Shown in pieces: positions 43,290 through 53,000 of a DNA stretch of 64,000 bases. Every line of letters begins with the position of its first letter. Position 1 is the stretch's first letter. This DNA comes from Natrinema versiforme (lineage in GTDB: Archaea > Halobacteriota > Halobacteria > Halobacteriales > Natrialbaceae): the NCBI RefSeq assembly GCF_005576615.1, contig NZ_CP040330.1, positions 3,100,001 through 3,164,000 of the forward strand. Direction: 5' to 3'. The notes under the pieces are model-generated. The model was given only the letters and a program-made list of their open reading frames with translations, did not search any database and was not told the DNA's origin. The translations under genes and the position numbers were made by a program.

Positions 43290-44696
43290 TTAGTACTTGG
43301 GGTCTGCTCCAGTCGTCTCGTAGACCGTCTCCATGAGGTCGTCGCGGCGGGCCTGCCAGCCGGCGAGTCCCTCGGGGCTGGTCGGGTAGTTCTCGTAGTG
43401 TGCGAGGAGGTCGTCGGCGCGGCGCTTGGTCTGGTAGAGGTTCCAGATGGTGCCCCAGTGGCCGCGGCTCTTGATGAGGGACTCGAGTTTGAGTTTGAGC
43501 CCGATGTCGGTACTGCCGGAGTAGAGGGCTTCGGCGAGTTTGTCGCCGGGCATCGCGGCGAGCAGGCCCATCAGATCGTCGACGTCGACGGCCGTCGAGA
43601 GGATGTTGTAGACGTCCAGTGCGGCGTAGCGCGCGCCGAAGTGGTCCATCACCTTCTCGTTGTACTCCCAGAGGGTGTCCTCGCTGAAGTCACCGGTCTC
43701 GAGGGCCTCGATGGCTCGTTCGGCGGCGTACTTGCCGCCGTAGGCGGCCCCGGCGATGCCGCCGCCGGTCGTGGGGTTGACGTGGCCCGCGGCATCGCCG
43801 ATGGCCATGTAGCCCGGATGCACGGCGGAGTCGTAGGGCCGTCGGGTGGGCAGTGCCGCGCCGAGTTTGTCCTCGACTTCGGCACCCTCGAACTCGGGGC
43901 GGTTCTCGAGGTCGCGTTTGAGGTCGTCGACCAGTTGCATGGGTTCCTCGGTCATCTGGAAACCCAGCCCGGCGTTGATCTCGGTGTCGGTCCGCGGGAA
44001 GTACCACAGATAGCCCGCGGCGCGCTCGGTCGGCTTGAAGACGAGCGCGTCGTCCCACTCGACGGGTTCGTCGACGCGGACGATCTCGCGGTAGGCCGAA
44101 CAGAAGTGGCTGTAGTCGACGTTGGTGTCGAACGTCGACTCCGAGAAGTCGACGTTGTCCTGCAGAACCGAGAGCGAACCCGCGGCGTCGATGACGATAT
44201 CGGCCTCGTACTCGAGTGGGTCGCCCTTCCGGATGGCTTCGACGCCGGTAACGCGGCCGTCGTCGTTCTGGACGACGTTCTTCACGACGGTATCGTAGTG
44301 GAAGTCGACGCCGGCGTCGCCCGCGCCGTCGATGATCCGCCGGCCGTACTCCCAGCGGTCGATGACGGCGAGTTCGCCGGGGACCGGAATCTCGAGGACG
44401 GTGTCCTCTTGGGGGATTTCGAAGCGGCCGTGGTCGACGCCCGTGTTGGTAAAGGCCGGCTCGAGTTTCGACTTCGGGATCGCCTCGGGGAAGGCGTCGG
44501 CACCCTTCAGCGCGTCGCCACAGGCGATGTGGCCCGCCTCGTCCTCGTCTTTCCGCTCGAGAATGACGACGTCGTACCCCTCCTGCGCGATGGTCGCTGC
44601 GGCGTAGCACCCTGCGGTGCCCGCTCCGACGACGACCGCGTCCGGCGACTGCGTTCCCGTCGTCGTGGCGGCGGCCGACTGCTCCTGCGTACTCAT
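43290..44696 (-). CDS. Digeranylgeranylglycerophospholipid reductase family
   Basis: A 468-residue FAD enzyme of the geranylgeranyl reductase family, which saturates the isoprenoid chains of archaeal membrane lipids (or of menaquinone). The FAD-binding GAGTAG is at residues 24-29, and the second FAD motif is GYMAIGDAAGHVNPTTGGG. The Cys in HIACGD (about residue 59) is conserved. The ATG at 44696 lies about 36 bases after a TATA box. The 3' end is followed by copy B of the structured element. Confidence 0.93.
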   Translation of the reverse strand: MSTQEQSAAATTTGTQSPDAVVVGAGTAGCYAAATIAQEGYDVVILERKDEDEAGHIACGDALKGADAFPEAIPKSKLEPAFTNTGVDHGRFEIPQEDTVLEIPVPGELAVIDRWEYGRRIIDGAGDAGVDFHYDTVVKNVVQNDDGRVTGVEAIRKGDPLEYEADIVIDAAGSLSVLQDNVDFSESTFDTNVDYSHFCSAYREIVRVDEPVEWDDALVFKPTERAAGYLWYFPRTDTEINAGLGFQMTEEPMQLVDDLKRDLENRPEFEGAEVEDKLGAALPTRRPYDSAVHPGYMAIGDAAGHVNPTTGGGIAGAAYGGKYAAERAIEALETGDFSEDTLWEYNEKVMDHFGARYAALDVYNILSTAVDVDDLMGLLAAMPGDKLAEALYSGSTDIGLKLKLESLIKSRGHWGTIWNLYQTKRRADDLLAHYENYPTSPEGLAGWQARRDDLMETVYETTGADPKY

Positions 44697-44728
44697 ACCA
44701 ACAGTGTGGACACCGCGGTAAGAAAACG

Positions 44729-44736
44729 TTTTATAG
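44729..44736 (-). promoter_or_regulatory. TATA box of the reductase gene
   Basis: CTATAAAA on the minus strand, about 36 bases before the ATG at 44696. The remaining part of the gap up to 45251 holds the IS605-like relic. Confidence 0.6.
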
Positions 44737-44848
44737 TCGATTCGTCGGACTGTCAGGGGCGAAATCAGATACCGGGACCAGTCGAGGAGTCGTCCGACGG
44801 GCCGTGACGCCGTCTCGCGGAACCGGCACACTGGTTTCCCGCGGGTAG

Positions 44849-45205
44849 GTGACATCCTCCCACGACTAAAGTCGTGGGCTTCCCACGCCCACCAACGGGC
44901 GGTTCGTTGGTCTCTTAGGGTTTCCGACCCGACGTGCCGGTGGGAGTGCCACGCCCCCGTTACTCCTATCCCGCGAAGGACTCGGAGGTATCTGATTATT
45001 TTGTGTCGGTTCTGCTGTCCACGGGCTTACTTTTTGATGAGGCAAACACCGAGTCAACTGCCAGTTTGTGGACTGTCGAGAACCGATGGGAATCCATCGT
45101 TCCGACACCATCAGATACGGCAGGTGGACGCTCAAATGTTACGGTTTGGGCGGTTGTGAACCGTGCGACGATTCATCCCACGACTGAAGTCGTGGGTTTT
45201 CTCGC
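44849..45205 (-). mobile_element. IS200/IS605-type relic or MITE
   Basis: About 350 bases bounded by two nearly identical subterminal palindromes: CCCACGACT/AGTCGTGGG with loop AA (44859-44878) and the same arms with loop GA (45177-45196). On the minus strand the left side reads as a right end (hairpin then AGGATGTCAC), and the other palindrome is followed by ATGAATCG, as in haloarchaeal IS200/IS605 elements. No intact tnpA or tnpB fits inside; short open frames on the minus strand show no recognisable transposase. It is probably a non-autonomous derivative. Its composition is less GC-rich than the flanks. Confidence 0.72.
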
Positions 45206-45251
45206 CTCATTTCTATAAAGAGTTTTAGTGAGGTCTTCCGTACCGGGCCGT

Positions 45252-45584
45252 ATGACTGAGTACACCATCGAGTTCGTCGGGACGGGTGAGGCCATCACCT
45301 GTACCGACAAGGAGACGATCCTGAGCCGGTGTCTCGAGGAGGGAATCGCGCAGGAGTACTCCTGCCGAGTCGGGATGTGTCTGGCGTGTTCCGCCGAGAT
45401 CGTCGAGGGCGAGGTCACCCAGCCCGCTGCGCGGGGACTCACCGAGCAGGAGGCCGAAAACTACGCGCTGACCTGCATGGCGCGACCCCAATCCGATCTG
45501 AAACTCGATCGCGGCAAGTACCCGCCGAGCATCGAGGGCGACCTCGCAGACGGCGCAAACGACGGCGCAGTGGCGGACGACTGA
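45252..45584 (+). CDS. 2Fe-2S ferredoxin
   Basis: A 110-residue plant-type ferredoxin. The cluster ligands are Cys38, Cys43, Cys46 and Cys75 in the CxxxxCxxC...C pattern. It lacks the long N-terminal acidic helical insertion of the major haloarchaeal ferredoxin and has an acidic C-terminal tail. Electron donors and acceptors are unknown. It converges with the rhodanese-MBL gene, with only 4 bases between stops. Confidence 0.92.
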   Translation: MTEYTIEFVGTGEAITCTDKETILSRCLEEGIAQEYSCRVGMCLACSAEIVEGEVTQPAARGLTEQEAENYALTCMARPQSDLKLDRGKYPPSIEGDLADGANDGAVADD

Positions 45585-45588
45585 CCCG

Positions 45589-46773
45589 TCAGTCGGCAAC
45601 TGCGCAGTTGTTCGGTCCCAGTTCGAGTTCGAAGGCCGTCTCCTCGTCGATCTCCTCGAGCCCGAGGTTGACGGCCACGATCCGTTCGTCGTTTGCCGGC
45701 CGCGGCGGGAGGTCGCTCGTGGCGTGCTCGACGAACACCTTTTCGTCCATCGAGAGCGCTGCGAGTTGGTCGCGCAGGGTCTCGAGTCGTCCGGTATAGG
45801 TCCCGTCTGCTCGCGGCTCGGCGGCGTCGCTGTAGTGGCACGGCGCAATCGTCGTCTCGCCCGGGTGCTCAAGGATCCGATGTTGGAGCGTCTCGTACAA
45901 TCGCCGCGCAGCCGCGGCCGCGTCCTCGGTACCGAGCTCGAGGTCCGGCCGGCCGACGCCCTCGAGAAACAGCGTGTCGCCGGTGAACAGGAGCGGGGCG
46001 TCGCCGCCCTCGAGGCGAAGCGAGACGGATTCGGTCGTGTGACCCGGCGTCGCCACGGCGGTCAGCGTCACGTCGCCGATTCGGATCTCGTCCCCGTTGG
46101 CGACGGTCGTGGCGTCGAACGCGAGCCCGCGGTCGCGAGCGCCGTCGGGGACGATCGCCTCCGCGTCGGCCCGCGACACGAGGTCGCGGACGCCGCTGAC
46201 GTGGTCGGCGTGGACGTGGGTGTCGACGGCGTACTCGATCGTCGCGTCGCGGTCGGCAGCGTCAGCCTCGTACCGGTCTGCAAACGCCCGCAGCGGGTCG
46301 ATCACGGCCGCCTCGCCGCCGCTGACGACGAGATAGGCGAGACAGCCGCTCGAGGGGCGGTCGTACTGCAGGACCGTCGCGGGCGCGTCGACCTCGAGTT
46401 CGCGGGCCGTGTACAGGTCGGCCCACGCGTCCATGCCGCCAGCGAGGTTCCGCGCCTCGACACCCGCATCTCGAAGGAGTCCGACGGCGTGGCCGCTCGC
46501 CTCGCCGCGGCCGCAGACCGCGACGATCGGCTCCGCGAGGTCGGCGACGAGGTCGGTCACGTCGCCGGTGGCCTCGGCTTGAACGAACTTCATGTGGGGG
46601 ATTTGGACGACGTCGATCCCCTCGCCCTCGAGGTGCCAGCGCTCGAACTCGTCGCGGTTGCGAACGTCGAGGACGGTCGCGCGGTCGCCGGATCGCAGTA
46701 GCTCGGCCAGCGCGTCGGGAGGGATCGAGGACGGGTCGTCAGCCGGGTTAGCGGGGTCGCTCCGGTCGGTCAT
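45589..46773 (-). CDS. Rhodanese-MBL fold protein (persulfide dioxygenase-like)
   Basis: A 394-residue fusion of an N-terminal rhodanese domain (about residues 18-125, catalytic Cys87 in AVCGRGEASG) and a metallo-beta-lactamase domain with the metal motif THVHADH (185-191), a second His in ATPGHTTES and Asp in FTGDTLF. This order and the single metal-site pattern resemble ETHE1-type persulfide dioxygenases, which oxidise persulfides, or polysulfide-handling CstB-like proteins. The exact substrate is inferred. The ATG at 46773 is preceded by a gene-free promoter region shared with the next gene. Confidence 0.85.
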   Translation of the reverse strand: MTDRSDPANPADDPSSIPPDALAELLRSGDRATVLDVRNRDEFERWHLEGEGIDVVQIPHMKFVQAEATGDVTDLVADLAEPIVAVCGRGEASGHAVGLLRDAGVEARNLAGGMDAWADLYTARELEVDAPATVLQYDRPSSGCLAYLVVSGGEAAVIDPLRAFADRYEADAADRDATIEYAVDTHVHADHVSGVRDLVSRADAEAIVPDGARDRGLAFDATTVANGDEIRIGDVTLTAVATPGHTTESVSLRLEGGDAPLLFTGDTLFLEGVGRPDLELGTEDAAAAARRLYETLQHRILEHPGETTIAPCHYSDAAEPRADGTYTGRLETLRDQLAALSMDEKVFVEHATSDLPPRPANDERIVAVNLGLEEIDEETAFELELGPNNCAVAD

Positions 46774-46861
46774 GTCCGTCGGTACGCGCTCGAGTCGGGT
46801 AACGGTCGCGGCTGGGCAAACCGCCACTAACGTTCAACACGCTCCGCGGTGTCGTGCCGGT

Positions 46862-47494
46862 ATGGACGCCGCCGAATTCCGGGACTCGGTTGCGGAGTCG
46901 ATGGCCATCGAACTCGAGCGGCTCGGGTCGTCGAAACTGCTCGTCGCGCTCACCGACGCGGACCTCGCCGAAGCGACCGTCCTCCGAATCGCCGCAGAGA
47001 GCGAACGGGCGGCGATGGAGACGTTCGAGGCGTGGGCCGACGACGAGGGCCACGAAGACGCGCGGCAGCTCTTCGGTGACTATCACGAGCAGGAACGGGA
47101 TCACTACGATCGGATCGCGGCCGACCTCGAGGACGAATCGGCGGTCGACGGGGACGCCGGACCGATGCACGAACACCTCCGGTCGCTGGAGACGACGGCG
47201 GCTCGCCTCGGCGGGCTGGTCGGACGAGCGCTGGTCGGCGATCGAACCCACCTGCAGCTCGTGAACTTCTTCGTCAACGAGGGCGACGAGAAACGCGCCG
47301 ACCGGTTCCGAGAGTTGCGGACCGAAACGGCCGCGCAGGGTGACCGGGCGGCCGCGTTGCTCGAGGAGATCTGTACTGAGGACGACGACTGGGAGCGAGC
47401 GCGGACGGCGGCCGAGGACGCGATCACCGCGGCCTACGAGGCCTACGCCGATTCGTTGGACGACCTCGGTCTCGATCCGAAGCCGATCTGTTGA
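46862..47494 (+). CDS. Rubrerythrin-like ferritin-fold protein
   Basis: A 210-residue, mostly alpha-helical protein with helix pairs carrying Glu-x2-His-like positions: AAESERAAMETFEAW, DYHEQERDHYDRIA, NFFVNEGDEKRADRF. This pattern resembles haloarchaeal rubrerythrin/ferritin-like proteins, but a complete set of di-iron ligands is not certain. It is divergent from the rhodanese-MBL gene across 88 bases, so a shared oxidative or sulfur stress role is possible (inference). Confidence 0.65.
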   Translation: MDAAEFRDSVAESMAIELERLGSSKLLVALTDADLAEATVLRIAAESERAAMETFEAWADDEGHEDARQLFGDYHEQERDHYDRIAADLEDESAVDGDAGPMHEHLRSLETTAARLGGLVGRALVGDRTHLQLVNFFVNEGDEKRADRFRELRTETAAQGDRAAALLEEICTEDDDWERARTAAEDAITAAYEAYADSLDDLGLDPKPIC

Positions 47495-47638
47495 GGGGTG
47501 AGCACTGAGCGCGGAGAGCGGTTCGAAATCGTCGACTCGGAATCGGAACGAATCCGGAAGGCCGGGCGCTGCCGTCGGTTCGCGGAGAGAAACAACTGCG
47601 TGGACTCGAATCGCGACGCAGGTCGGCCGGTAGTTCGA

Positions 47639-48808
47639 TTACTCGACGAAGTCGATGTCTTCGCCTTGAGCGGGCGCTTCGGGCTGGACGGCGTCTTCGC
47701 CGTCGGGCCGGCCGTAGATCTGTGGCGATTCGACGCCGGTGACGACGATCATCGTCCGCATGCTGCCCTCGAGGCTCTCGTCGATCGAGGTCCCCCAGAT
47801 GATGCGGGCGTCGGGGTCGATCCGGTCGTAGATCTCCTCGACGACGCCTTCGGCCTCCTCGATGGCCATGTCGTTGCCGCCGGTGACGTTGACCAGCGCG
47901 GAACTCGCGCCGGAGATATCGACGTCGAGCAGCGGCGAGCGCAGCGCGGTCTTGACCGAATCTTCGGCTTTCGCCTCGGAGTCGGACTCGCCGAGGCCAA
48001 TCATGGCGACACCGCCCCGTTCCATGACGGTACGAACGTCGGCGAAGTCGAGGTTGACGAGGCCGGGTTTCGTGATGAGTTCCGTGATGCCCTTGACCGA
48101 GCGCATCAGTACCTCGTCGCTGACCTTGAACGCCTGCCGGACGGGGAGTTTGCCGACGGAGTCGAGCAGTCGGTCGTTGGGGACGACGATCACGGTATCA
48201 GAGACGTCGCGCAGGCGCTCGAGGCCGGCTTCGGCGTTGGTCCGCCGAACCTCGCCCTCCGCGGTAAAGGGCGTCGTGACGATCGAAATTGTGAGCGCGC
48301 CGGCCTCGCGGGCGGCCTTCGCGACGACCGGTGCGGACCCGGTTCCGGTGCCGCCGCCGAGGCCGGCCGTGACGAAGACCATGTCGGAGCCGTCGATGGC
48401 GTCGTAGATGTCCTGTTGGCTCTCGAGGGCGGCTTCCTCGCCGACTTGGGGCAGGGAGCCGGCCCCGCGGCCACCGGTCTTCTCCTCGCCCATGAGGATC
48501 TTGGTGTCGGCGTCGATCTCCACGAGGTGCTGGACGTCGGTGTTGGCGGCGACGAGTTTCGCGCCGTGGATGCCCTCCTCGTGCATGCGGTTGATCGTGT
48601 TCCCGCCGGCACCGCCGCAGCCGACGACCGTGATATCGGTCTGGAGATCCTGTAGAACGTCTTCCAGTTCGTCGTCGGTCATCGTCCCGGTCTGTCGGCC
48701 GTCTGATCCGTTCGTGCCGGCCGACTGCCCGCCCTGTGGCGCGTCGGCGGGGTCCGCGGCCTCCCCGTCCTCGGCCTCGTCGATTGCGTCGTCGATTAGA
48801 GAGTCCAT
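47639..48808 (-). CDS. ftsZ1: Cell division protein FtsZ (FtsZ1-like)
   Basis: A 389-residue FtsZ. The GTP-binding loops are GCGGAGGNT (63-71) and the tubulin signature GGGTGTG (151-157); the T7 loop is NLDFADV. The acidic N-terminal extension starting [14 protein letters not shown] resembles H. volcanii FtsZ1 rather than FtsZ2; this is from memory, not alignment. FtsZ1 forms the mid-cell ring and scaffolds division. A TATA box lies about 30 bases upstream. Confidence 0.95.
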   Translation of the reverse strand: MDSLIDDAIDEAEDGEAADPADAPQGGQSAGTNGSDGRQTGTMTDDELEDVLQDLQTDITVVGCGGAGGNTINRMHEEGIHGAKLVAANTDVQHLVEIDADTKILMGEEKTGGRGAGSLPQVGEEAALESQQDIYDAIDGSDMVFVTAGLGGGTGTGSAPVVAKAAREAGALTISIVTTPFTAEGEVRRTNAEAGLERLRDVSDTVIVVPNDRLLDSVGKLPVRQAFKVSDEVLMRSVKGITELITKPGLVNLDFADVRTVMERGGVAMIGLGESDSEAKAEDSVKTALRSPLLDVDISGASSALVNVTGGNDMAIEEAEGVVEEIYDRIDPDARIIWGTSIDESLEGSMRTMIVVTGVESPQIYGRPDGEDAVQPEAPAQGEDIDFVE

Positions 48809-48833
48809 TCTTGGCCCTGTCTAAACAATGGAG

Positions 48834-48842
48834 CATAATTAC
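48834..48842 (-). promoter_or_regulatory. TATA-like box of ftsZ
   Basis: On the minus strand GTAATTATG lies about 30 bases before the ftsZ ATG, fitting a leaderless transcript. Confidence 0.5.
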
Positions 48843-48966
48843 CTTTCCCCTACACGTCAGCCGCCTGTCTGACACGTTAATAGACTCTTATGTGTCTGCG
48901 CGGGAAAACGACGAAACAGCCGGTCTGGAAGCCGTAAGTGGTACTTATTGTCGATTCGCGAGCCGG

Positions 48967-50349
48967 TCAGATCGGAAACCGACGCGTCCGCTCGGTCCGA
49001 ACCCTCTCGGGACTGACCGTTTCCCCGTCGACGGTGACCGATTCGCCGTCGGCGAGCGCGCCGAACTTCGGCCCCTCCGGCACGCCGACCTGCCGCGCTA
49101 ACCTGGGGTCGAACGCCGTCTCTTCGGCGACGACGGCGTCGTCTTCGACCGTCACCGCGTCGTACTTTTCCTCGAGCACGCCGGCCAGTTCCTCGATAAT
49201 CGTCTCGAGTGCGTCGCTCGAGGGGTCCTCGCGCTCGGATTTACCTTCGGAATCAGTCTCGGCGGTTTCGGATTCGCTCTCGGGAATCGCCGCCCGCGAG
49301 CCGACGCGGCTCCCGCCGTTGTCGGTCGTGAAGGCGACGGTTTCGGTCTCGACGATCGCGCGGACGCGGTCCGGGTCGATCCCCTGTGCAGTACTGACGA
49401 GGTCGGCCGGGAGATCGACGACGGCGAACGGGTCCGCGAGTCGGTCGCCGAAGCGAACGCCGTCGTCGACGGCCCCCAGATCGGACTCGACTCGATCGAC
49501 CACCTCGAGCGGCCGGTCGTCGACCTCGCGCAGCCACGTCTCGCTGACGATCCGGCAGTCCATCGATTCGAGGGTCTCCTCGAGGACCGGCCACTCGCCG
49601 TCGAGCAGCGCAATCTTCGCCTCGCTGGCGTCGAAGGCGCGCTCGAGGACGCCGCGGTGGGCCGTCGGGTGGTCCATGGCCTCGAGGGCCCAGTCGGCCG
49701 CGACGTGGCCGACCGCCCACGACGTCTTCCGAACGATCCGCTCGAATCGCGGGGCGTAGTGGTTGCCGCCGAAGCCGACGACCTGTCTCGAGCGGTGGGG
49801 ATCGACTGTTCGAAGCTCGAGGATGGCGCGGGCGACGGCGTCGGCACCGTCGGGGTCATCCCACTGCTCGTCGCCGCTACCCAGTTCCGCGAACAGCGAG
49901 GGGCAGCCGACATCGGTGGGGCCGTGGTGGGTGGCCTCCATGCCAACCTCGTACTCCTCGGGAGCGTACTCGTCGAACGCGGCCAGCAGGCGGGCGAGCG
50001 CGTTCGGAGCCGCGTCGGCGACGGCGTCGGGCTCGCCGCCGAACTCGGCCGGGCCGAAGTTCCCCGTGAAGTGGCCCGTCAGCAGCGCGCCGGTGTCGCC
50101 GGAGTGGCGCGAGGCGAAGACGAGCAGGTCGGGGTCGCAGTCGAAGGCGTCGGCGGGCGACTCGAGGTCGATGTGGAGGTCGTCGAACGACCGGAGTTCG
50201 GCGTCCTCGAGTCGGTAGTAGGTCCCACCGCCGTCGGCGTCGGGTCGGGAGTCGTCGGTCCGTTCCGTCCAGTCGGCGCGCTCGCGGAGGCGGTCGCAGA
50301 TATGCGTCGAGGCGCGGTCGACGCGGCTCTCGACGATAGCGAGGGTCAT
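48967..50349 (-). CDS. dtdA: D-aminoacyl-tRNA deacylase DtdA (GEK1 family)
   Basis: A 460-residue archaeal-type deacylase that removes D-amino acids from tRNA. The core (residues 1-about 290) has LLVFASRHSGDTGALLTGHFTGNF-like segments (shortened here to ASRHSGD and LTGHFTGNF), EATHHGPTDV and FGGNHYAPRF, giving a zinc-binding His-rich site. The remaining 170 residues are an acidic extension, with a spacer of Ser/Glu at about 345-370, found in halophilic homologues. It is divergent from the PAS regulator. Confidence 0.92.
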   Translation of the reverse strand: MTLAIVESRVDRASTHICDRLRERADWTERTDDSRPDADGGGTYYRLEDAELRSFDDLHIDLESPADAFDCDPDLLVFASRHSGDTGALLTGHFTGNFGPAEFGGEPDAVADAAPNALARLLAAFDEYAPEEYEVGMEATHHGPTDVGCPSLFAELGSGDEQWDDPDGADAVARAILELRTVDPHRSRQVVGFGGNHYAPRFERIVRKTSWAVGHVAADWALEAMDHPTAHRGVLERAFDASEAKIALLDGEWPVLEETLESMDCRIVSETWLREVDDRPLEVVDRVESDLGAVDDGVRFGDRLADPFAVVDLPADLVSTAQGIDPDRVRAIVETETVAFTTDNGGSRVGSRAAIPESESETAETDSEGKSEREDPSSDALETIIEELAGVLEEKYDAVTVEDDAVVAEETAFDPRLARQVGVPEGPKFGALADGESVTVDGETVSPERVRTERTRRFPI

Positions 50350-50467
50350 ACTCTTGCTCGAGGGTTGGGACCGTTAACGTCGCCGGTTCGAGACGCGTCG
50401 ACGCAGTCGACGCTAAAAAGCCGCGGCGCAAGCTACCAGTGGTTTTTCTGCCGTGGGAAGAGTGAAC

Positions 50468-52933
50468 ATGCCATGGTGGTTGGTGGCCGCAATGAGGGAT
50501 AATCCGTGTGACCACGCGGCGTCGCCGGACGAGACGAGTCGCGCCGCAGAACGAAGCGACCGACAGATCGATTGCATCGATGTCAGCGAGCTGAGCGGCG
50601 TCATCAGCGACGCCGCCATCGCGCTGCTGGACGCCGGTGGACGCGTCACCGCGTGGAACGACGGTGCGTATCAACTCATGGGATACGACGAAGCGACGAT
50701 CGGCGGCTCGCACTACCGGACGTGCTTTCCGGCGGACGCCCGCGAGTCCGGTCGGCCGGAGCGGATACTCGAGCGAGCGCGCGCGGACGGGAAAGCCGAG
50801 GACGACGGCTGGCGAGTCCGGAGCGACGGCAGTCGGTTCTGGGCCCACGAGGAAATTGCACCGATCCGCGAGGGCGGCGCGGTCGGAGGCGACGCACCCG
50901 ACGGAGCCGACCTGCGGGGATACGTCTGGTTCGTCCACGACCGCACCGAGGAGCGCGAGCGCAAACGACAGCTCCGCGAGGAGAAGGCGTTCACGGAGAG
51001 CGTCTTCGAGGCACAACCGGACATCGTCTACGCGTTCGACGCGGACGAGAACTACCTCGAGTGGAACGATCGGGCGCCGGAGGTGACGGGGTACACCGAG
51101 TCCGAGCTAGCCGAGATGAGCCCGCTCGAGTTCGTCGTCCCGGAACACCGCGAGCGGATCGCCGAGGCGGTCCAGCGGGTCCTCGAGGAAGACGAGTACG
51201 TCGCCGTCGAAGCGGACCTCCTCACGAAAGACGGGCGTCGAATCCCCCACGAGTTCAACAGCGCCCGGATTACCGGCATCGACGGGAGCGTGCTGGGATT
51301 TACCGGGACCGCCCGCGACATCACCGACCGCAAGGCCCGCGAGCGGGAACTCCGCGAGGAGAAGGCGTTCACGGAGAGCATCCTCGAGGCCCAGCCGGAC
51401 ATCCTCTACGCGTACGACCCGGAGGGAAACCTGATCGAGTGGAACGAGCAGTTCCAGCGCGTCACCGGCTACGAACCGGACGACCTCACCGGGATGCATC
51501 CGCTCAAATTCATCGCGCCGGCGGATCGGGATGGGATCGGCGATGCCATCGACCGAATCCTCGAGGAAGGCGAGCGCATCACGACCGAAGGGCAGATCCT
51601 CACCGAAGACGGGCGTCGAATCCCCTACGAGTTCAACAGCGCCCGGATCACCGACGACGACGGAGCCGTACTGGGGTTTACCGGCGTCGGTCGGGACATC
51701 ACCGATCGCAAGGCCCGCGAGCGTGAACTCGAGCGCCTCGAGCGGCTCAACGCGATCGTTCGGACGATCGACGAGACGATGGTCGCGGCGGAGACCCGTG
51801 AGGAGATCGAAACGGCGATCGTCGAGGGGTTCGCGGCCGCGGACGTGTATCGGTTCGCGGTCATCGGGCGGGCCGACCCCGCGACGACGAGCGACGGCTA
51901 CTCGTGGGAGCCCGCGGCCCGGGCGGGAATCGACGCGGCGACGGTCGAGGAGGTGCTCCCGTCGTTCGTCGACCCGCCGGCCGACGGGTCCGGTACGTCG
52001 CCGTTCGAGACGCGGACCGTCCAGTGCTACCGGCACCTCCACGAGAGCCCGATCGACGAGTGGCGAGCCGGCGCCGACGACCGGGGCTACGGCTCGGTCG
52101 CCGTCGTGCCGATCACTGCGAGCGATCGGTCCTTCGGCGCGCTCGTGATCGGTGCCGACGAACCGTCGGCCTTCGCCGATCGGGAGCGGGAGGTGCTCCA
52201 GGAGTTCGGCGGCACGATCGGCCACGCGATCAACGCGATGGCGGTCCGTCGCCTCCTCTACACGGACACCGTCGTCGAACTCGAGTTCGAGTCGACCGAC
52301 CGCGGGGACGTCTGTATCGACCTCTCGCAGCGAGGCTCCTGTACCCTCTCGATCGATCACGTCCTGCCGCTGACTGACGAGGTGTTCGTCTACTACCTCA
52401 CCGTCACCGACATCGATCCGGAGGAGGTTCGAGACGTCGCGCGGGATGACCCCGCGATCACGGAACTGCGCCGCATCGATGAGACCGAAGACGAAAGCTA
52501 CTGGGAGGTCGTCGTCCGCAGTTCGACGATCACCGACCTGCTCGGGGAGTACGGCGCGCGGCTGCAGTCGAAGGTCGTCCGCGACGGCGTCGCGGAGTTC
52601 ACGGTACAGGTGAGCCCCGACGTGAACCTGCGCGAACTCGTCGGCGCGGTCACGTCGGCCTACCCCGACACCCGGCTCGTCTCGAAGCGAACCGTCGACC
52701 GCCCGGTCGAGACGCGCGGCGACTTCCGGCGGACCGTCGAGTCGCTGCTGACCGAGAAACAGCGACTGGCGCTCGAGGCGGCCTACCACGGCGGCTACTT
52801 CGAGTGGCCGACTCGAAACAGCGACGCGAGCGAGATCGCGGATCGGCTCGGTATCGCTCGCCAGACGTTCCACCAGCATCTGCGAGTGGCCCAGGCGAAG
52901 CTTCTCTCGGCGTATTTCGGCGGGGACGAGTGA
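50468..52933 (+). CDS. Triple-PAS, GAF, bacterio-opsin activator-type regulator
   Basis: An 821-residue cytoplasmic sensor-regulator. In order: three PAS domains (about residues 40-160, 175-295, 300-420), a GAF domain (about 430-595), a Bat-type domain (about 605-740) and a C-terminal HTH_10 (about 760-815; LTEKQRLALEAAYHGGYFEWP, then QTFHQHLRVAQAKLL split across the helix). PAS2 and PAS3 are closely related, with the shared blocks REEKAFTES and EFNSARITD-like strings. It has no kinase domain, so it probably senses a ligand or redox state and binds DNA directly. The start is uncertain (GTG 50453, ATG 50468, ATG 50492). Confidence 0.88.
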   Translation: MPWWLVAAMRDNPCDHAASPDETSRAAERSDRQIDCIDVSELSGVISDAAIALLDAGGRVTAWNDGAYQLMGYDEATIGGSHYRTCFPADARESGRPERILERARADGKAEDDGWRVRSDGSRFWAHEEIAPIREGGAVGGDAPDGADLRGYVWFVHDRTEERERKRQLREEKAFTESVFEAQPDIVYAFDADENYLEWNDRAPEVTGYTESELAEMSPLEFVVPEHRERIAEAVQRVLEEDEYVAVEADLLTKDGRRIPHEFNSARITGIDGSVLGFTGTARDITDRKARERELREEKAFTESILEAQPDILYAYDPEGNLIEWNEQFQRVTGYEPDDLTGMHPLKFIAPADRDGIGDAIDRILEEGERITTEGQILTEDGRRIPYEFNSARITDDDGAVLGFTGVGRDITDRKARERELERLERLNAIVRTIDETMVAAETREEIETAIVEGFAAADVYRFAVIGRADPATTSDGYSWEPAARAGIDAATVEEVLPSFVDPPADGSGTSPFETRTVQCYRHLHESPIDEWRAGADDRGYGSVAVVPITASDRSFGALVIGADEPSAFADREREVLQEFGGTIGHAINAMAVRRLLYTDTVVELEFESTDRGDVCIDLSQRGSCTLSIDHVLPLTDEVFVYYLTVTDIDPEEVRDVARDDPAITELRRIDETEDESYWEVVVRSSTITDLLGEYGARLQSKVVRDGVAEFTVQVSPDVNLRELVGAVTSAYPDTRLVSKRTVDRPVETRGDFRRTVESLLTEKQRLALEAAYHGGYFEWPTRNSDASEIADRLGIARQTFHQHLRVAQAKLLSAYFGGDE

Positions 52934-53000
52934 CCACCACTCGGCGATACCAGAGCATGCTGGTACAGTTCTTTCCCCCGGCAACCGTCTCTAGCAAGCA

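Noticed and set aside
44866-45135. An 89-codon minus-strand frame and a 94-codon plus-strand frame inside the IS605-like relic
   Set aside because: Neither shows TnpA (HUH, Tyr) or TnpB (RuvC, zinc finger) motifs; they run into the terminal palindromes and are probably decay products or chance.
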